Positions 42,386 to 50,620 are shown, counted from the stretch's first letter. The stretch: 64,000 nt of DNA from Actinomycetales bacterium SN12 (GCA_002837415.1 PJCV01000003.1:186001-250000), one strand, 5' to 3'. Notes: generated by a model not told the origin, from the sequence alone. A program made the numbers and translations.

Positions 42386-43404
42386 CGACGCGGTCCTTCC
42401 GTCTTGCGGCCGCCTGCGGCGGCGGAATCGGATGCCATGACGGCGGCGCCGGTGGCCGCGGCGCCAGCGTGGGCAGCACGTGCGGCAGCCTTCGTGACCT
42501 TGGTGCTGCGGCGCGTCGCGCGCATCTCGGCGATGGCATCGGCGTTGTTGATGATGCCGACGACCGCCAGTGGGACGAGGGTGAGCAGGAAGAGCACCAG
42601 CGAGATGGCTGAGGCGTAGCCGATCTGGCCGTTCAGGCCCTTGCCCATCGACTGGATGAGCATCACGATGCTCATGGCCCGGCCGCCCGGCCCGCCGGAG
42701 CCGTGCGAGAGCACGTACAGCTCGGTGAACACGCGCATGGCTCCCACGCAGATGAGCACCGAGACGAGCATCATGGGGCCGCGCACGCCGGGGACGGTGA
42801 CCGACCAGAAGCGGCGCCATGCACCGGCGCCGTCCATGGCGGCTGCCTCATGCAGCTCCTTGCCGACGTTGCCCAGCGCGGCCAGGTACACGACCATGTA
42901 GTAGCCGAGTCCCTTCCACACGGTCAGGCCGATGGAGCAGAAGATGAGCAGCCACCGATCGGAGAGGAACTCGATTGGCCGGTCGGCCAGCCCGAAGAAG
43001 CTCAGGGCGGAGTTGATGGTGCCGCTGCCGGAGAAGAGGAACTCCCAGACGATCGCGACGACCACGGCTGACGCGATCACCGGGAAGTAGAACGTGGTGC
43101 GGAAGAAGTCGATGCCGGGGACCTTGGTGTGCACCAGCATGGCCAGCAGCAGGGGCAGGAAGGTGAGCAGCGGCACGCAGACCACCACGTAGACCAGCGA
43201 CGTGGTCAGAGCGTAGAGGAAGCGCTCGTCCTCGAAGAGGCGCGCGAAGTTCTCCAGGCCGACGAACTCGACCGGGCGGAGGGGGCGGGCGTCCGTGAAA
43301 GCCAGGACGACCGTGTTGAGGAATGGCCACAGGGCGAAGACAAGCACCCAGACCACGGCCGGCAGCACCAGCAGGTACGGGGTGAACCACCTCTGTCGTT
43401 TCAC
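42382..43404 (-). CDS. CUT1 sugar ABC permease, MalF-like
   Basis: Inner-membrane permease of 340 residues with six helices (TPYLLVLPAVVWVLVFALWPF is the first). The EAA loop is ELHEAAAMDGAGAWRRFWSVTVP. The C-terminal 50 residues are an Ala/Arg-rich tail (KAAARAAHAGAAATGAAVMA) of no clear function, longer than usual. The GTG start has GGAGGGGA upstream. It follows the binding-protein gene by 28 bases and overlaps the second permease gene by four. Confidence 0.92.
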   Translation of the reverse strand: MKRQRWFTPYLLVLPAVVWVLVFALWPFLNTVVLAFTDARPLRPVEFVGLENFARLFEDERFLYALTTSLVYVVVCVPLLTFLPLLLAMLVHTKVPGIDFFRTTFYFPVIASAVVVAIVWEFLFSGSGTINSALSFFGLADRPIEFLSDRWLLIFCSIGLTVWKGLGYYMVVYLAALGNVGKELHEAAAMDGAGAWRRFWSVTVPGVRGPMMLVSVLICVGAMRVFTELYVLSHGSGGPGGRAMSIVMLIQSMGKGLNGQIGYASAISLVLFLLTLVPLAVVGIINNADAIAEMRATRRSTKVTKAAARAAHAGAAATGAAVMASDSAAAGGRKTEGPRR

Positions 43405-43432
43405 TTCTGTCTCCCCTCCGCTCGGTCTCGCG

Positions 43433-44710
43433 TCACTTCACGAGGTTCTGCTGCGCGTACTCCACAGCCTTGTCCAGAGCCTCCTTGCCGGTGATGTCAC
43501 CGGTCACAGCCAGCGCGATCTGCTGCTTGGCGTAGGTCTCCATGGCCTCGGTGTACTGCGGGGCGCCGGTCATCCTGGCATCCGCCATCTGCTTGCCGGC
43601 GAGCTCGTTGGCCACGCCCTGCAGCTCGTTCACGGGCTCCTCCGAGAACGCAGCCGGGTCGTCATTGGCCTCTGTGGTGCCGGGGAAGAATCCGGCGGCA
43701 AGAGTGACGAAATCGATCTGGTTCTCGGTGTCGGTCACGAATTCGGCGAAGGCCAGAGCGGTGGCGGCGTTCTTGCTGTTCTTCGACACGCTGATGCCCT
43801 GCACGAACAGCGGCGGGTTGCCGAAGCCGGCGGTGACGGCGACGTTGGGCAGCAGGTTCGGCGCGTTGACGCCGAGGTCCTTATCGATGTAGTTCGGCCC
43901 TGCAGTGGTCCAGGCCACGCCACCGGTGTTGAAGTTGTTGATGTTGGAGTTCGAGGTCCCCGCGCCCTGCAGTGCCTCCGCCGTGACGGCGCCATCCTTG
44001 TACAGCTCTGCGTAGCGGTCGACGACCTCGGCGGCCTCGGGCGTGTTGAAGACGAACTTCCCGTCCTTGAAGATGTCATCGACGGCGCCGACGATCTGCA
44101 GCATCTTGGGGCTCGGCACCGACGAGAACATCGGCACGCCGGCGTCGGCCAGCTTCTGCGCAGCCTCGAGAGTGTCCTCGAAGGTGGCGGGCGGCTCGTT
44201 CACGCCGCCCTTCTTCAGCAGATCGGTGTTCCAGTAGTTGAGCTCGGTGCCCAGATACCAGGGGAAGGCGTACGAGCCCTCAAGCCCGTCGTACTGGTAC
44301 GCCTCGACGCCGCCCTCCACATACTCGTCGATGATCTTCGATGCGCTGCTGAGGTCTTCGAGCTGCCCGGCCGAGGCCAGTGAGTAGCCGTACTCCGGGG
44401 GGAGGTTGATGACGTCGGGCAGCTCTCCGGACTCGGCCTGCTGCAGGATCTTGTCCTCGTAGCCGTCGCCCGGCTGATCGATCCACTTCACCTTGGTGTC
44501 GGGGTACTTGTCCTCGAACGCCTTCACGACGTTCTCGAAGTACGGCGTGAACTTCTCGTTCTTCAGTGACCAGGTCTGGAACGTGATCTCACCTGAGATC
44601 TCGCCGGAGCTGTTGCCGGCCGTGGTGTCGCCACCGCCACCGGTGCAGCCGGCGAGGACGAGGGATGCTGCAGCGGCGATGCCGACCACAGCCAATGAGC
44701 GATGCTTCAT
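43433..44710 (-). CDS. Sugar-binding lipoprotein of the CUT1 transporter
   Basis: Extracellular solute-binding protein of family 1, 425 residues, anchored by a lipobox (SLVLAGC, Cys at about 22) after a short signal sequence. The mature part opens with a Gly/Ser linker and then EITFQTWSLKNEKFTPYFENVVKAFEDKYP. It has WYLGTELNYWNTDLLKKGG and the late FAEFVTDTENQIDFVTLAAGFFPGT, typical of binding proteins for oligosaccharides. The start at 44710 has AAGGAG seven bases before it. Two LacI-type palindromes lie upstream, one over the likely -10. It should capture the glycan released by the neighbouring GH18 enzyme. Confidence 0.92.
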   Translation of the reverse strand: MKHRSLAVVGIAAAASLVLAGCTGGGGDTTAGNSSGEISGEITFQTWSLKNEKFTPYFENVVKAFEDKYPDTKVKWIDQPGDGYEDKILQQAESGELPDVINLPPEYGYSLASAGQLEDLSSASKIIDEYVEGGVEAYQYDGLEGSYAFPWYLGTELNYWNTDLLKKGGVNEPPATFEDTLEAAQKLADAGVPMFSSVPSPKMLQIVGAVDDIFKDGKFVFNTPEAAEVVDRYAELYKDGAVTAEALQGAGTSNSNINNFNTGGVAWTTAGPNYIDKDLGVNAPNLLPNVAVTAGFGNPPLFVQGISVSKNSKNAATALAFAEFVTDTENQIDFVTLAAGFFPGTTEANDDPAAFSEEPVNELQGVANELAGKQMADARMTGAPQYTEAMETYAKQQIALAVTGDITGKEALDKAVEYAQQNLVK

Positions 44711-44769
44711 GGACGTTCTCCTTCGAAAGGTCCTAGCTGCCGGGTCGCAGTCGGACTCCGGCGGGCTGA

Positions 44770-44783
44770 CTAAAACGATATAG
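44770..44783. promoter_or_regulatory. LacI operator 2 (transporter promoter)
   Basis: CTAAAACGATATAG, the same palindrome as operator 1 with one base changed. On the minus strand it contains TATCGT, a possible -10 of the sugar-binding protein gene. Confidence 0.7.
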
Positions 44784-44813
44784 CAAAAGGTAGCACGCTC
44801 TGGTAGCGTCCAG

Positions 44814-44827
44814 CTAAATCGTTCTAG
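44814..44827. promoter_or_regulatory. LacI operator 3 (GH18 promoter)
   Basis: CTAAATCGTTCTAG, 44 bases from operator 2 centre to centre. It follows TAGCGT (about 44804), a possible -10 for the GH18 gene. Sites about four helical turns apart could be bridged by a LacI tetramer; looping is inference. Confidence 0.7.
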
Positions 44828-44895
44828 TTCGTTATCGGCTCGTTGCCGGTGCGGTGAGCGATCGGATTTCCCACTCGACGAGGAGAGAAGAAGCA

Positions 44896-46152
44896 ATGAA
44901 GAGAATCAGCGCAATCGGCCTCGGTGCCGTGCTCACCGGTCTCACCGCGTTCGCGTCTGTGCCAGCCATGGCGCAGGAGACGCCGGCGCCGGTCGGCGAC
45001 AAGACGCACTGCTCCGCTGAGCCGCTGACGATGGCGTACTACCGCACCTGGCGCGATGTCACGGTGCCCGAGAGCGCCAACTCGAATCTGCCCGATAAGA
45101 ACGTCACTCGCATGAGCGATCTCCCGCCCGAGATCGATGTGGCCATGGTCTTCGACGCAGGCGACACCGCCGACACCGCCTACTGGGACACGCTGCGCGA
45201 CGAATACATGCCGTCGCTGCATGCGCAAGGCACACGGGCTGTCTACACGCTGTGGATCGATCGGCTGGCCACGGCTGACATCCCGCTCACCGAGCACGCG
45301 TACCGCGAGTACGCGCAGGCGCTTGTGGACACCTTCGTCACGCCCTATGGCCTCGACGGCATCGACGTAGACGTCGAGTCCTATCCCACCGGAGACAACC
45401 TCACCCGGGCCATCGGCGTCTTCAACGCCCTCGGCGAACTCATCGGTCCGAAGTCGGGAACCGACAAGCTCTTCATCTACGACACGAACCAGACCGGCGA
45501 CACCCCGCTCTTCGAAGCGGTCTCGGACAACTTCTCGTTCGTGCTGCTGCAGGCGTACGGACGTGGCACTGCTCGCATGCAGTCGACGTGGAACACCTTC
45601 GCCGACGACATCGCCCCCTGCCAGTTCCTGCCGGGCTTCTCATTCCCCGAAGAGCAGGATCGCACGCACTGGGGTGACGCGGAAGGCATCTACGATCCCG
45701 CCACCGCGCCGATGACGACCGCGTACCAGTACGCGACCTGGCAGCCTGAGGTGGGCACCAAGGGCGGCTTCTTCGCCTACGGCGTCGACCGTGACGGCAA
45801 GGTATGGGGCGACGACACGATCACGTCGACCTCCTACACCTGGATGAAGAACCTGTCCGCTGTGCAGGATGATCTCGCCGGCGTCGCGCCCAAGCCCACT
45901 CGGGCGTCGCTCGGGGCCGATCGCGTGACGATCAGCGGCATCGGCGCACCCGGTGCGACCGTCACCGTATCGGTGAGCGGCCCAGGACGCCTGCCGTCCG
46001 CCGCCTCGACGACCGCTGACGTGGACGGCTCCTGGAGCGTGGTGCTCGATCGCAAGCTGACCGTGCCGCAGACCGCCACGGTGACCCAGCGCCTGGCTCA
46101 CACCGCTGAGTCCCAGCCCACCGAGGTGCGATTCCGTCCCATGGACCGCTGA
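44896..46152 (+). CDS. Secreted GH18 endo-beta-N-acetylglucosaminidase
   Basis: Protein of 418 residues with a Sec signal (LGAVLTGLTAFASVPAMAQE, cleavage near 26). The GH18 barrel covers about 38-330: LTMAYYRTWRDVTVP, IDVAMVFDAGDT, the catalytic signature YGLDGIDVDVESYP with Glu161 as acid/base, and FVLLQAYGRGTA. The pattern fits endoglycosidases of the EndoH/F/S type that cut between the two core GlcNAc residues of N-glycans, rather than chitinases. A C-terminal Ig-like domain (VTISGIGAPGATVTVSVSG onward) may bind substrate or cell wall. It has a GAGGAGAG ribosome site and is divergent from the sugar-binding protein, with operators 2 and 3 between. Confidence 0.85.
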   Translation: MKRISAIGLGAVLTGLTAFASVPAMAQETPAPVGDKTHCSAEPLTMAYYRTWRDVTVPESANSNLPDKNVTRMSDLPPEIDVAMVFDAGDTADTAYWDTLRDEYMPSLHAQGTRAVYTLWIDRLATADIPLTEHAYREYAQALVDTFVTPYGLDGIDVDVESYPTGDNLTRAIGVFNALGELIGPKSGTDKLFIYDTNQTGDTPLFEAVSDNFSFVLLQAYGRGTARMQSTWNTFADDIAPCQFLPGFSFPEEQDRTHWGDAEGIYDPATAPMTTAYQYATWQPEVGTKGGFFAYGVDRDGKVWGDDTITSTSYTWMKNLSAVQDDLAGVAPKPTRASLGADRVTISGIGAPGATVTVSVSGPGRLPSAASTTADVDGSWSVVLDRKLTVPQTATVTQRLAHTAESQPTEVRFRPMDR

Positions 46153-46163
46153 GCCCGTCGCCT

Positions 46164-46199
46164 TGCACGCCGGCGCAGCTTCGGCTGCGCCGGCGTGCA
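46164..46199 (+). terminator. Terminator after the GH18 gene
   Basis: A 16-bp perfect stem (46164-46179 with 46184-46199) around a TTCG tetraloop, 12 bases after the stop. No T-run follows. Confidence 0.8.
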
Positions 46200-46221
46200 G
46201 AGGCGGATGGACGTCCGTTCA

Positions 46222-46244
46222 GGTGCGCTCCTTCTAGGCGCACC
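46222..46244. terminator. Second stem-loop before the cytidylyltransferase gene
   Basis: GGTGCGC (46222-46228) pairs with GCGCACC (46238-46244) over a 9-base loop. It may be a second terminator or a leader structure. Confidence 0.45.
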
Positions 46245-46327
46245 GCAGCTGTCACATCACGGTCTCCGCGTCGGTTACCCGCGTTGCGTCCCAATAGAAT
46301 CTTCTGGAGCCGATTCGGAAGGACGCC

Positions 46328-46801
46328 ATGAGCGAGACCGTCAAGAAGCACGAGGACTACAACCCGGGGCCGCGGGTGGGGATCACCTTCTCCACCTTCG
46401 ACCTGCTGCACGCAGGGCACATCATGATGCTCGCCGAGGCGAAGCGGCAGTGCGACTATCTGATCTGCGGTCTGCAGATGGACCCGACGCTGGATCGCCC
46501 TGAGAAGAATGCGCCGACGCAGACCGTCGTCGAGCGCTACATCCAGTTGCGCGGCTGCGAGTACGTCGACGAGATCGTCCCGTACTCGACCGAGCAGGAC
46601 CTGGAGGACATCCTGCGTTCGTTCAAGCTCGACGTGCGCATCGTCGGCGACGAGTACATCGAGCGCGATTTCACCGGGCGCAGCTACTGCGAAGAGGCCG
46701 GAATCGAGCTGTACTTCAACAGCCGCAAGCACCGCTTCTCGAGCTCGGGACTGCGCAAGATCGTCGCCGCGAAGGAAGCCGAGCGCGTCGCACGCGGCTG
46801 A
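46328..46801 (+). CDS. Glycerol-3-phosphate cytidylyltransferase-like protein
   Basis: Nucleotidyltransferase of 157 residues. The HxGH motif lies in TFDLLHAGHIMMLAEAK, and the second nucleotide-binding motif is seen as HRFSSSGLRK near the C-terminus, in the place of the family's RTxGISTS. Relatives such as TagD make CDP-glycerol for teichoic acids. Others make CDP- or ADP-linked precursors, so the exact substrate is open. The ribosome site is GGAAGGA, with TAGAAT as a possible -10 about 35 bases upstream. No teichoic acid gene is adjacent. Confidence 0.8.
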   Translation: MSETVKKHEDYNPGPRVGITFSTFDLLHAGHIMMLAEAKRQCDYLICGLQMDPTLDRPEKNAPTQTVVERYIQLRGCEYVDEIVPYSTEQDLEDILRSFKLDVRIVGDEYIERDFTGRSYCEEAGIELYFNSRKHRFSSSGLRKIVAAKEAERVARG

Positions 46802-46807
46802 TTCGGC

Positions 46808-47383
46808 TCAGGCCTTCGCGGCCTTCGCCGCCGCCTTCATCGCCTTCTTGTGCTCGCGCACCTTGGTCAGCGACTCGGGCGAGACGATGTCGGCGACGCT
46901 GCGGTGGGCGTTCTCCTCACCGTAGGGCGCGGATGCCTCGCGCCACCCGGCACCGGTGAATCCGTACTGCTTGCCGAGCAGCGCCAGGAAGATCTTCGCT
47001 TTCTGCTCACCGAAGCCGGGCAGCTTCTTCAGGCGCTTCAGCACTTCGGGTCCGTCCGGGTCGCCGGTCGTCCACAGCGCGGATGCGTCCCCGCCCCACT
47101 CGTCGACGAGCGTCTGGCATAGTGTCTGCACGCGCCCAGCCATAGAACCGGGGAAGCGGTGCACGGCCGGTGTCTGCTTGAACGCCTCGAGGAAGGCATC
47201 CGGATCCATGCCGGCGATCGCCGCGGCATCCGTCGCTCCGGTGCGCTGCTCGATCTTGAGCGGACCCGCGAACGCCGTCTCCATCGGCACCTGCTGGTCG
47301 AGCAGCATTCCCACCAGCAGGGCCAGCGGGTTCTTCGTGAGCAGGTCGTCTGCGGCGGTGTCTCCGGTGATGTGAAGGGCCAT
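46808..47383 (-). CDS. HhH-GPD-type base excision repair protein
   Basis: Protein of 191 residues of the HhH-GPD glycosylase fold. The N-terminal half has LAMLLVGMLLDQQVPMETAF-like helices, and the helix-hairpin-helix is LKRLKKLPGFGEQKAKIFLALL. The catalytic Lys/Asp of classical glycosylases is not obvious; FTGAGWREASAPYG stands where the Asp loop should be. The C-terminus is a Lys/Ala-rich helix (KKAMKAAAKAAKA). It may recognise DNA damage without being a standard glycosylase. It is convergent with the cytidylyltransferase gene, six bases apart. Confidence 0.75.
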   Translation of the reverse strand: MALHITGDTAADDLLTKNPLALLVGMLLDQQVPMETAFAGPLKIEQRTGATDAAAIAGMDPDAFLEAFKQTPAVHRFPGSMAGRVQTLCQTLVDEWGGDASALWTTGDPDGPEVLKRLKKLPGFGEQKAKIFLALLGKQYGFTGAGWREASAPYGEENAHRSVADIVSPESLTKVREHKKAMKAAAKAAKA

Positions 47384-47440
47384 GAGACAAGTCTGGCAGG
47401 CAGTCTGGTCTGCTGCCCCCCGCTCTGCTGGCGGCGATCA

Positions 47441-47461
47441 AAGGATGTGCACGTCATCCTT
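47441..47461. promoter_or_regulatory. Inverted repeat upstream of the HTH gene
   Basis: The arms AAGGATG and CATCCTT enclose TGCACGT. It ends four bases before the -35, so it could be an operator. Confidence 0.4.
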
Positions 47462-47464
47462 CCG

Positions 47465-47494
47465 TTGACATGCACAAACATCTGCTCATAAAGT
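47465..47494 (+). promoter_or_regulatory. Promoter of the HTH/DUF3887-like gene
   Basis: TTGACA (47465-47470), 18 bases, TAAAGT (47489-47494), then six bases to ATG at 47501. It is the only clear TTGACA-type -35 noticed in the window. Confidence 0.7.
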
Positions 47495-47500
47495 CGCCGC

Positions 47501-48163
47501 ATGACCGAGAAGCCCCGACATCATGAACTCTCCCTGACCGAACTCGTAAAGATCGTTGCAGCGGCAGGTGCGGGACCTGATGTGCATGGCGCGACCGCGG
47601 CCATCAGTCGAGCTGACGAGTTGGTGCACCGATCGCAGGCGCTGCTCGTCGAGATGGTGGTCTCGGCGCGTGCCGCCGGGGTGTCGTGGCAAGCGATCGG
47701 GGATGCGCTCGGGGTGAGTCGCCAAGCCGCATTCAAGAGGTTTGGAGGTGCAGCGAGGGACCCGGACGAAGGGCACACGGTGTCGGAGCAGACCCACGAC
47801 CTGCTGGAACGAACCCGCACGGTGTTCGAGAGTCTGGACGCGGGAGATTACGAGGCAGTGCGATCGCAGATGACCTACGCCTGTGCTCGCCTGCTCAGCA
47901 AGAGGAAGATGACGGGCGTGTGGAACCAGGTCGTCGCCGTCTCCGGGCGCCTGGAGTCTTCCGCCGGGCTGACAGTGCAGACCCCCGGTGGTACGAATGC
48001 GCTGAACACGTTGCTCAACCGGGCCTTCGCGAACGGAGCGATCGTGCAGACCACGTTGCGCCACGAGGCCGGGGAATGGATCGCACGGGTCGCTTACAAC
48101 GGCTCGGGCAGGATCACCGGCCTCATCATCGCTCCTCCCGGATCTCGCGATCTGCCGTTCTGA
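47501..48163 (+). CDS. Helix-turn-helix protein with DUF3887-like domain
   Basis: Protein of 220 residues, not tied to a known function. Residues about 55-82 form a helix-turn-helix (SWQAIGDALGVSRQAAFKRFG), as in small Actinobacterial HTH proteins. Residues about 110-215 look like the NTF2-related DUF3887 domain (KMTGVWNQVVAVSGRLESSAG, GAIVQTTLRHEAGEWIARVAYN). A DNA-binding head with a ligand-type pocket suggests a regulator. Its promoter is unusually canonical for this window and the transcript is probably leaderless. It stands alone between convergent neighbours. Confidence 0.65.
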   Translation: MTEKPRHHELSLTELVKIVAAAGAGPDVHGATAAISRADELVHRSQALLVEMVVSARAAGVSWQAIGDALGVSRQAAFKRFGGAARDPDEGHTVSEQTHDLLERTRTVFESLDAGDYEAVRSQMTYACARLLSKRKMTGVWNQVVAVSGRLESSAGLTVQTPGGTNALNTLLNRAFANGAIVQTTLRHEAGEWIARVAYNGSGRITGLIIAPPGSRDLPF

Positions 48164-48183
48164 GACGAGCTGTGCCTACGCGC

Positions 48184-49467
48184 TCAGGCGGTGGCGGCGT
48201 CGGACGCGACGCCCGATTCGGCACTCAGGCCGTACAGCGCCTCGAGCGCGGCGTGGAACTCGTCCGCACGCCCCTCGGCCGCGAGCTCGTGAGCGCGCGT
48301 CGTCGGCGTGTGCAGCAGCACCCCGGCGAGGTGGCGCATCGCCTGCTCGACGTGTCCGTTCTCGTCGCCGCGACGACGAGCGCGGTCGATCTCCGCCTCC
48401 AGCAGACCGAAGATGTGGGTGCGCAGCGCCACGACCGCGGGGGTCACGCTCTGGCGCGAGCCGTCGAGATGGAAGCTCTCGGCTGCCTCGCGCACGACAT
48501 CGCGCGCGGCATCGGTCGCATGCAGCTCCTCGAGTGGGGCGTGCAGGCGGATGGTGTCGAGGTCGAGCAGGGCGACGCCTTCGAGCTGGGCGATGGCGGG
48601 GTCGACGTTGCGCGGCATCCCGAGATCGATGACGAGCTGCGAGTGGGTGTGCGGGTGGGTCCCTGAGCTTGTTGAGGGGCATCCGGCGGCGGCACCCGGC
48701 TCGCGATCGAACTGGGCCGGGCCCAGCACCATCTCGGTGGAGGTGCAGGTGATCAGCAGCGACGAGGCCTGCGCGACGCGCGCGTAGTCGTCGGCGGCGA
48801 CTGGACGGATGCCGTGCTTCTTGGCGAACGGCAGGGCTCTGCCTGACGGGGAGTAGACCGAGATGTCGACGGCACCGCGCTCGCGCAGGGTCGCGAGGGT
48901 GACCGCGGCATACGAGCCCGTGCCGACGAGCAGCACGCGCTCGGCGCTCCAGTCGGCGATGCGACTGTCGGCCAGTTCGAGTGAGAGGCGCACGAGCGAG
49001 CGACCGGCACGGTGCAGAGCGGTGACGTTCTTGACCTTGCGCTGGGCCTGGCTGGCGCGCTGGAAGAGACGCTCCAGCTGGGGGGAGGTGGTGCCCTGCT
49101 CACGCGCCCCGCTGAGGGCGCGGCGCACCTGACCGGCGATCTCGCCCTCGCCCGACACGACCGACTCCAGCCCCGATGCGACGGCGAACAGGTGCTCGGC
49201 GACGTGCGCGTCCTCGACCACGTGATACGAGCCGTCGAGATCTGCGGAGGGGATGCCAGTGGCCTGCGCGACCGTCTCGATCACCGCCTCCGAGTCCACA
49301 TCCTCGGCCTCGACATAGGCTTCGAATCGGTTGCAGGTCGCGAGCACAACGGCTCCCTGCGCGCCGGCAGCCATCAGGCTGGGGGCGACGGTCTCGGGCT
49401 GGCGGCTGAGGCGTTCGAGCAGTTCGAAAGAGGCGGTCTTGTGACTCGCCGTCACGCAGATCAGCAC
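48184..49467 (-). CDS. hemA: Glutamyl-tRNA reductase
   Basis: First enzyme of the C5 haem pathway, 427 residues: glutamyl-tRNA plus NADPH gives glutamate semialdehyde. The catalytic Cys45 is in [12 protein letters not shown]. The substrate-binding stretch is [16 protein letters not shown], and the NADPH domain has [17 protein letters not shown]. An in-frame palindromic insert (48658-48680) adds [11 protein letters not shown] just before the conserved [13 protein letters not shown]. The dimerisation helices at the C-terminus are complete. The GTG lies six bases after TAGACT. The gene is divergent from hemE and the rest of the pathway, with hemL, its metabolic partner, 8 kb away. Confidence 0.93.
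   Translation of the reverse strand: MLICVTASHKTASFELLERLSRQPETVAPSLMAAGAQGAVVLATCNRFEAYVEAEDVDSEAVIETVAQATGIPSADLDGSYHVVEDAHVAEHLFAVASGLESVVSGEGEIAGQVRRALSGAREQGTTSPQLERLFQRASQAQRKVKNVTALHRAGRSLVRLSLELADSRIADWSAERVLLVGTGSYAAVTLATLRERGAVDISVYSPSGRALPFAKKHGIRPVAADDYARVAQASSLLITCTSTEMVLGPAQFDREPGAAAGCPSTSSGTHPHTHSQLVIDLGMPRNVDPAIAQLEGVALLDLDTIRLHAPLEELHATDAARDVVREAAESFHLDGSRQSVTPAVVALRTHIFGLLEAEIDRARRRGDENGHVEQAMRHLAGVLLHTPTTRAHELAAEGRADEFHAALEALYGLSAESGVASDAATA
48658..48680. repeat. In-frame palindromic insert in hemA
   Basis: GGGTCCCTGAGCTTGTTGAG and the next bases are a relative of the insert at 20369-20398. Read in hemA it gives STSSGT. Confidence 0.75.
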
Positions 49468-49473
49468 CCCACA

Positions 49474-49479
49474 AGTCTA
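49474..49479 (-). promoter_or_regulatory. -10 box TAGACT of hemA (leaderless)
   Basis: TAGACT, six bases (TGTGGG), then GTG at 49467. Confidence 0.6.
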
Positions 49480-49606
49480 CGTCGCGTTGCTGTGGGAGGC
49501 ATCCAAGGGCGACCTAACCCGACGCATCCGGTCTCCGCGCGCGGTCCGATCGCGGCCCGGCGCACGGCCCGGCGCACGCATAGGCGTGCGGTGCGAGGAT
49601 GGCGGC

Positions 49607-50620
49607 ATGAGTGATCTGCTGCGCGCGCTCGCCGGCGAGACCCCCGAGCGCACCCCCGTCTGGTTCATGCGTCAGGCCGGGCGGTCGCTGCCCGAGTACC
49701 GCGAGCTGCGGGTCGGCACCCGGATGCTGGATGCCTGCCTCACCCCCGACCTGGCATCCGAGATCACCCTGCAGCCGGTGCGCAGGCACAAGGTCGACGC
49801 GGCAGTGTTCTTCAGTGACATCGTGATCCCGCTGCGTCTCGCGGGCGTCGACGTCGAGATCGAACCCGGCCGCGGGCCGGTGTTCGCCAGCCCCGTGCGC
49901 ACGGCCGACGATGTCGCGCGCATCACGCAGATCGACCCCGCCGACCTCGACGGCACTGCCGTCGCCGAGGCCGTGCGTCTGACCGTCGCCGAGCTGGGCG
50001 ACACCCCGCTGATCGGCTTCGCCGGTGCGCCCTTCACTCTCGCCGCGTACCTGATCGAGGGCGGGCCGTCGAAGGAGCACCTGCGTGCCCGCGCCATGAT
50101 GCACGCCGACCCCGAGGCGTGGAACGCGCTGGCCGGATGGCTCTCGCGCATCTCGCGCCGCTTCCTCGAGATCCAGCGCGACGCGGGAGCCTCGGTCGTG
50201 CAGCTCTTCGACTCGTGGGCCGGCTCGCTCAGCACCGCCGACTACCGCGCGCACATCGCGCCGCATTCGAAGGCCGCGCTCGAGGGGATCGGGCTGCCCA
50301 GCATCCACTTCGGAGTCGGCACCGGACCCTTCCTCGCCGACATGCGTCTCGACGGCGTCGCGGATGCGGTCGGCGTCGACTGGCGGATGCCGCTCGACGA
50401 GGCGATCCGCATCGTCGGACCCGACACCGCGGTGCAGGGCAACATCGACCCCGCCATGCTGCAGGCGCCGTGGCCGGTGCTCGAGGCACACGTCCGCGAC
50501 GTGATCTCCCGCGGACAGGGCGCCAAGGGCCACATCCTCAACCTCGGACACGGCGTGCCGCCCGAGACCGACCCCGACCAGCTGACCCGCATCGTGCAGG
50601 TCGCGCACGGCGAGCTCTGA
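49607..50620 (+). CDS. hemE: Uroporphyrinogen decarboxylase
   Basis: Haem pathway enzyme of 337 residues: uroporphyrinogen III gives coproporphyrinogen III. The N-terminal signature is [19 protein letters not shown], with the active-site Arg residues. The catalytic Asp lies in [19 protein letters not shown], the second signature is [17 protein letters not shown], and the C-terminal [12 protein letters not shown] and [13 protein letters not shown] follow. The ATG at 49607 has GAGG eight bases upstream; the open frame before it has no such site. It is the first gene of the plus-strand haem cluster. Confidence 0.95.
   Translation: MSDLLRALAGETPERTPVWFMRQAGRSLPEYRELRVGTRMLDACLTPDLASEITLQPVRRHKVDAAVFFSDIVIPLRLAGVDVEIEPGRGPVFASPVRTADDVARITQIDPADLDGTAVAEAVRLTVAELGDTPLIGFAGAPFTLAAYLIEGGPSKEHLRARAMMHADPEAWNALAGWLSRISRRFLEIQRDAGASVVQLFDSWAGSLSTADYRAHIAPHSKAALEGIGLPSIHFGVGTGPFLADMRLDGVADAVGVDWRMPLDEAIRIVGPDTAVQGNIDPAMLQAPWPVLEAHVRDVISRGQGAKGHILNLGHGVPPETDPDQLTRIVQVAHGEL

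Noticed and set aside
44896..46152. Ordinary chitinase
   Set aside because: No chitin-binding domain and no chitinase-type substrate-site stretch; the pattern around DGIDVDVE and the surrounding mannosidases fit an endo-beta-N-acetylglucosaminidase better.
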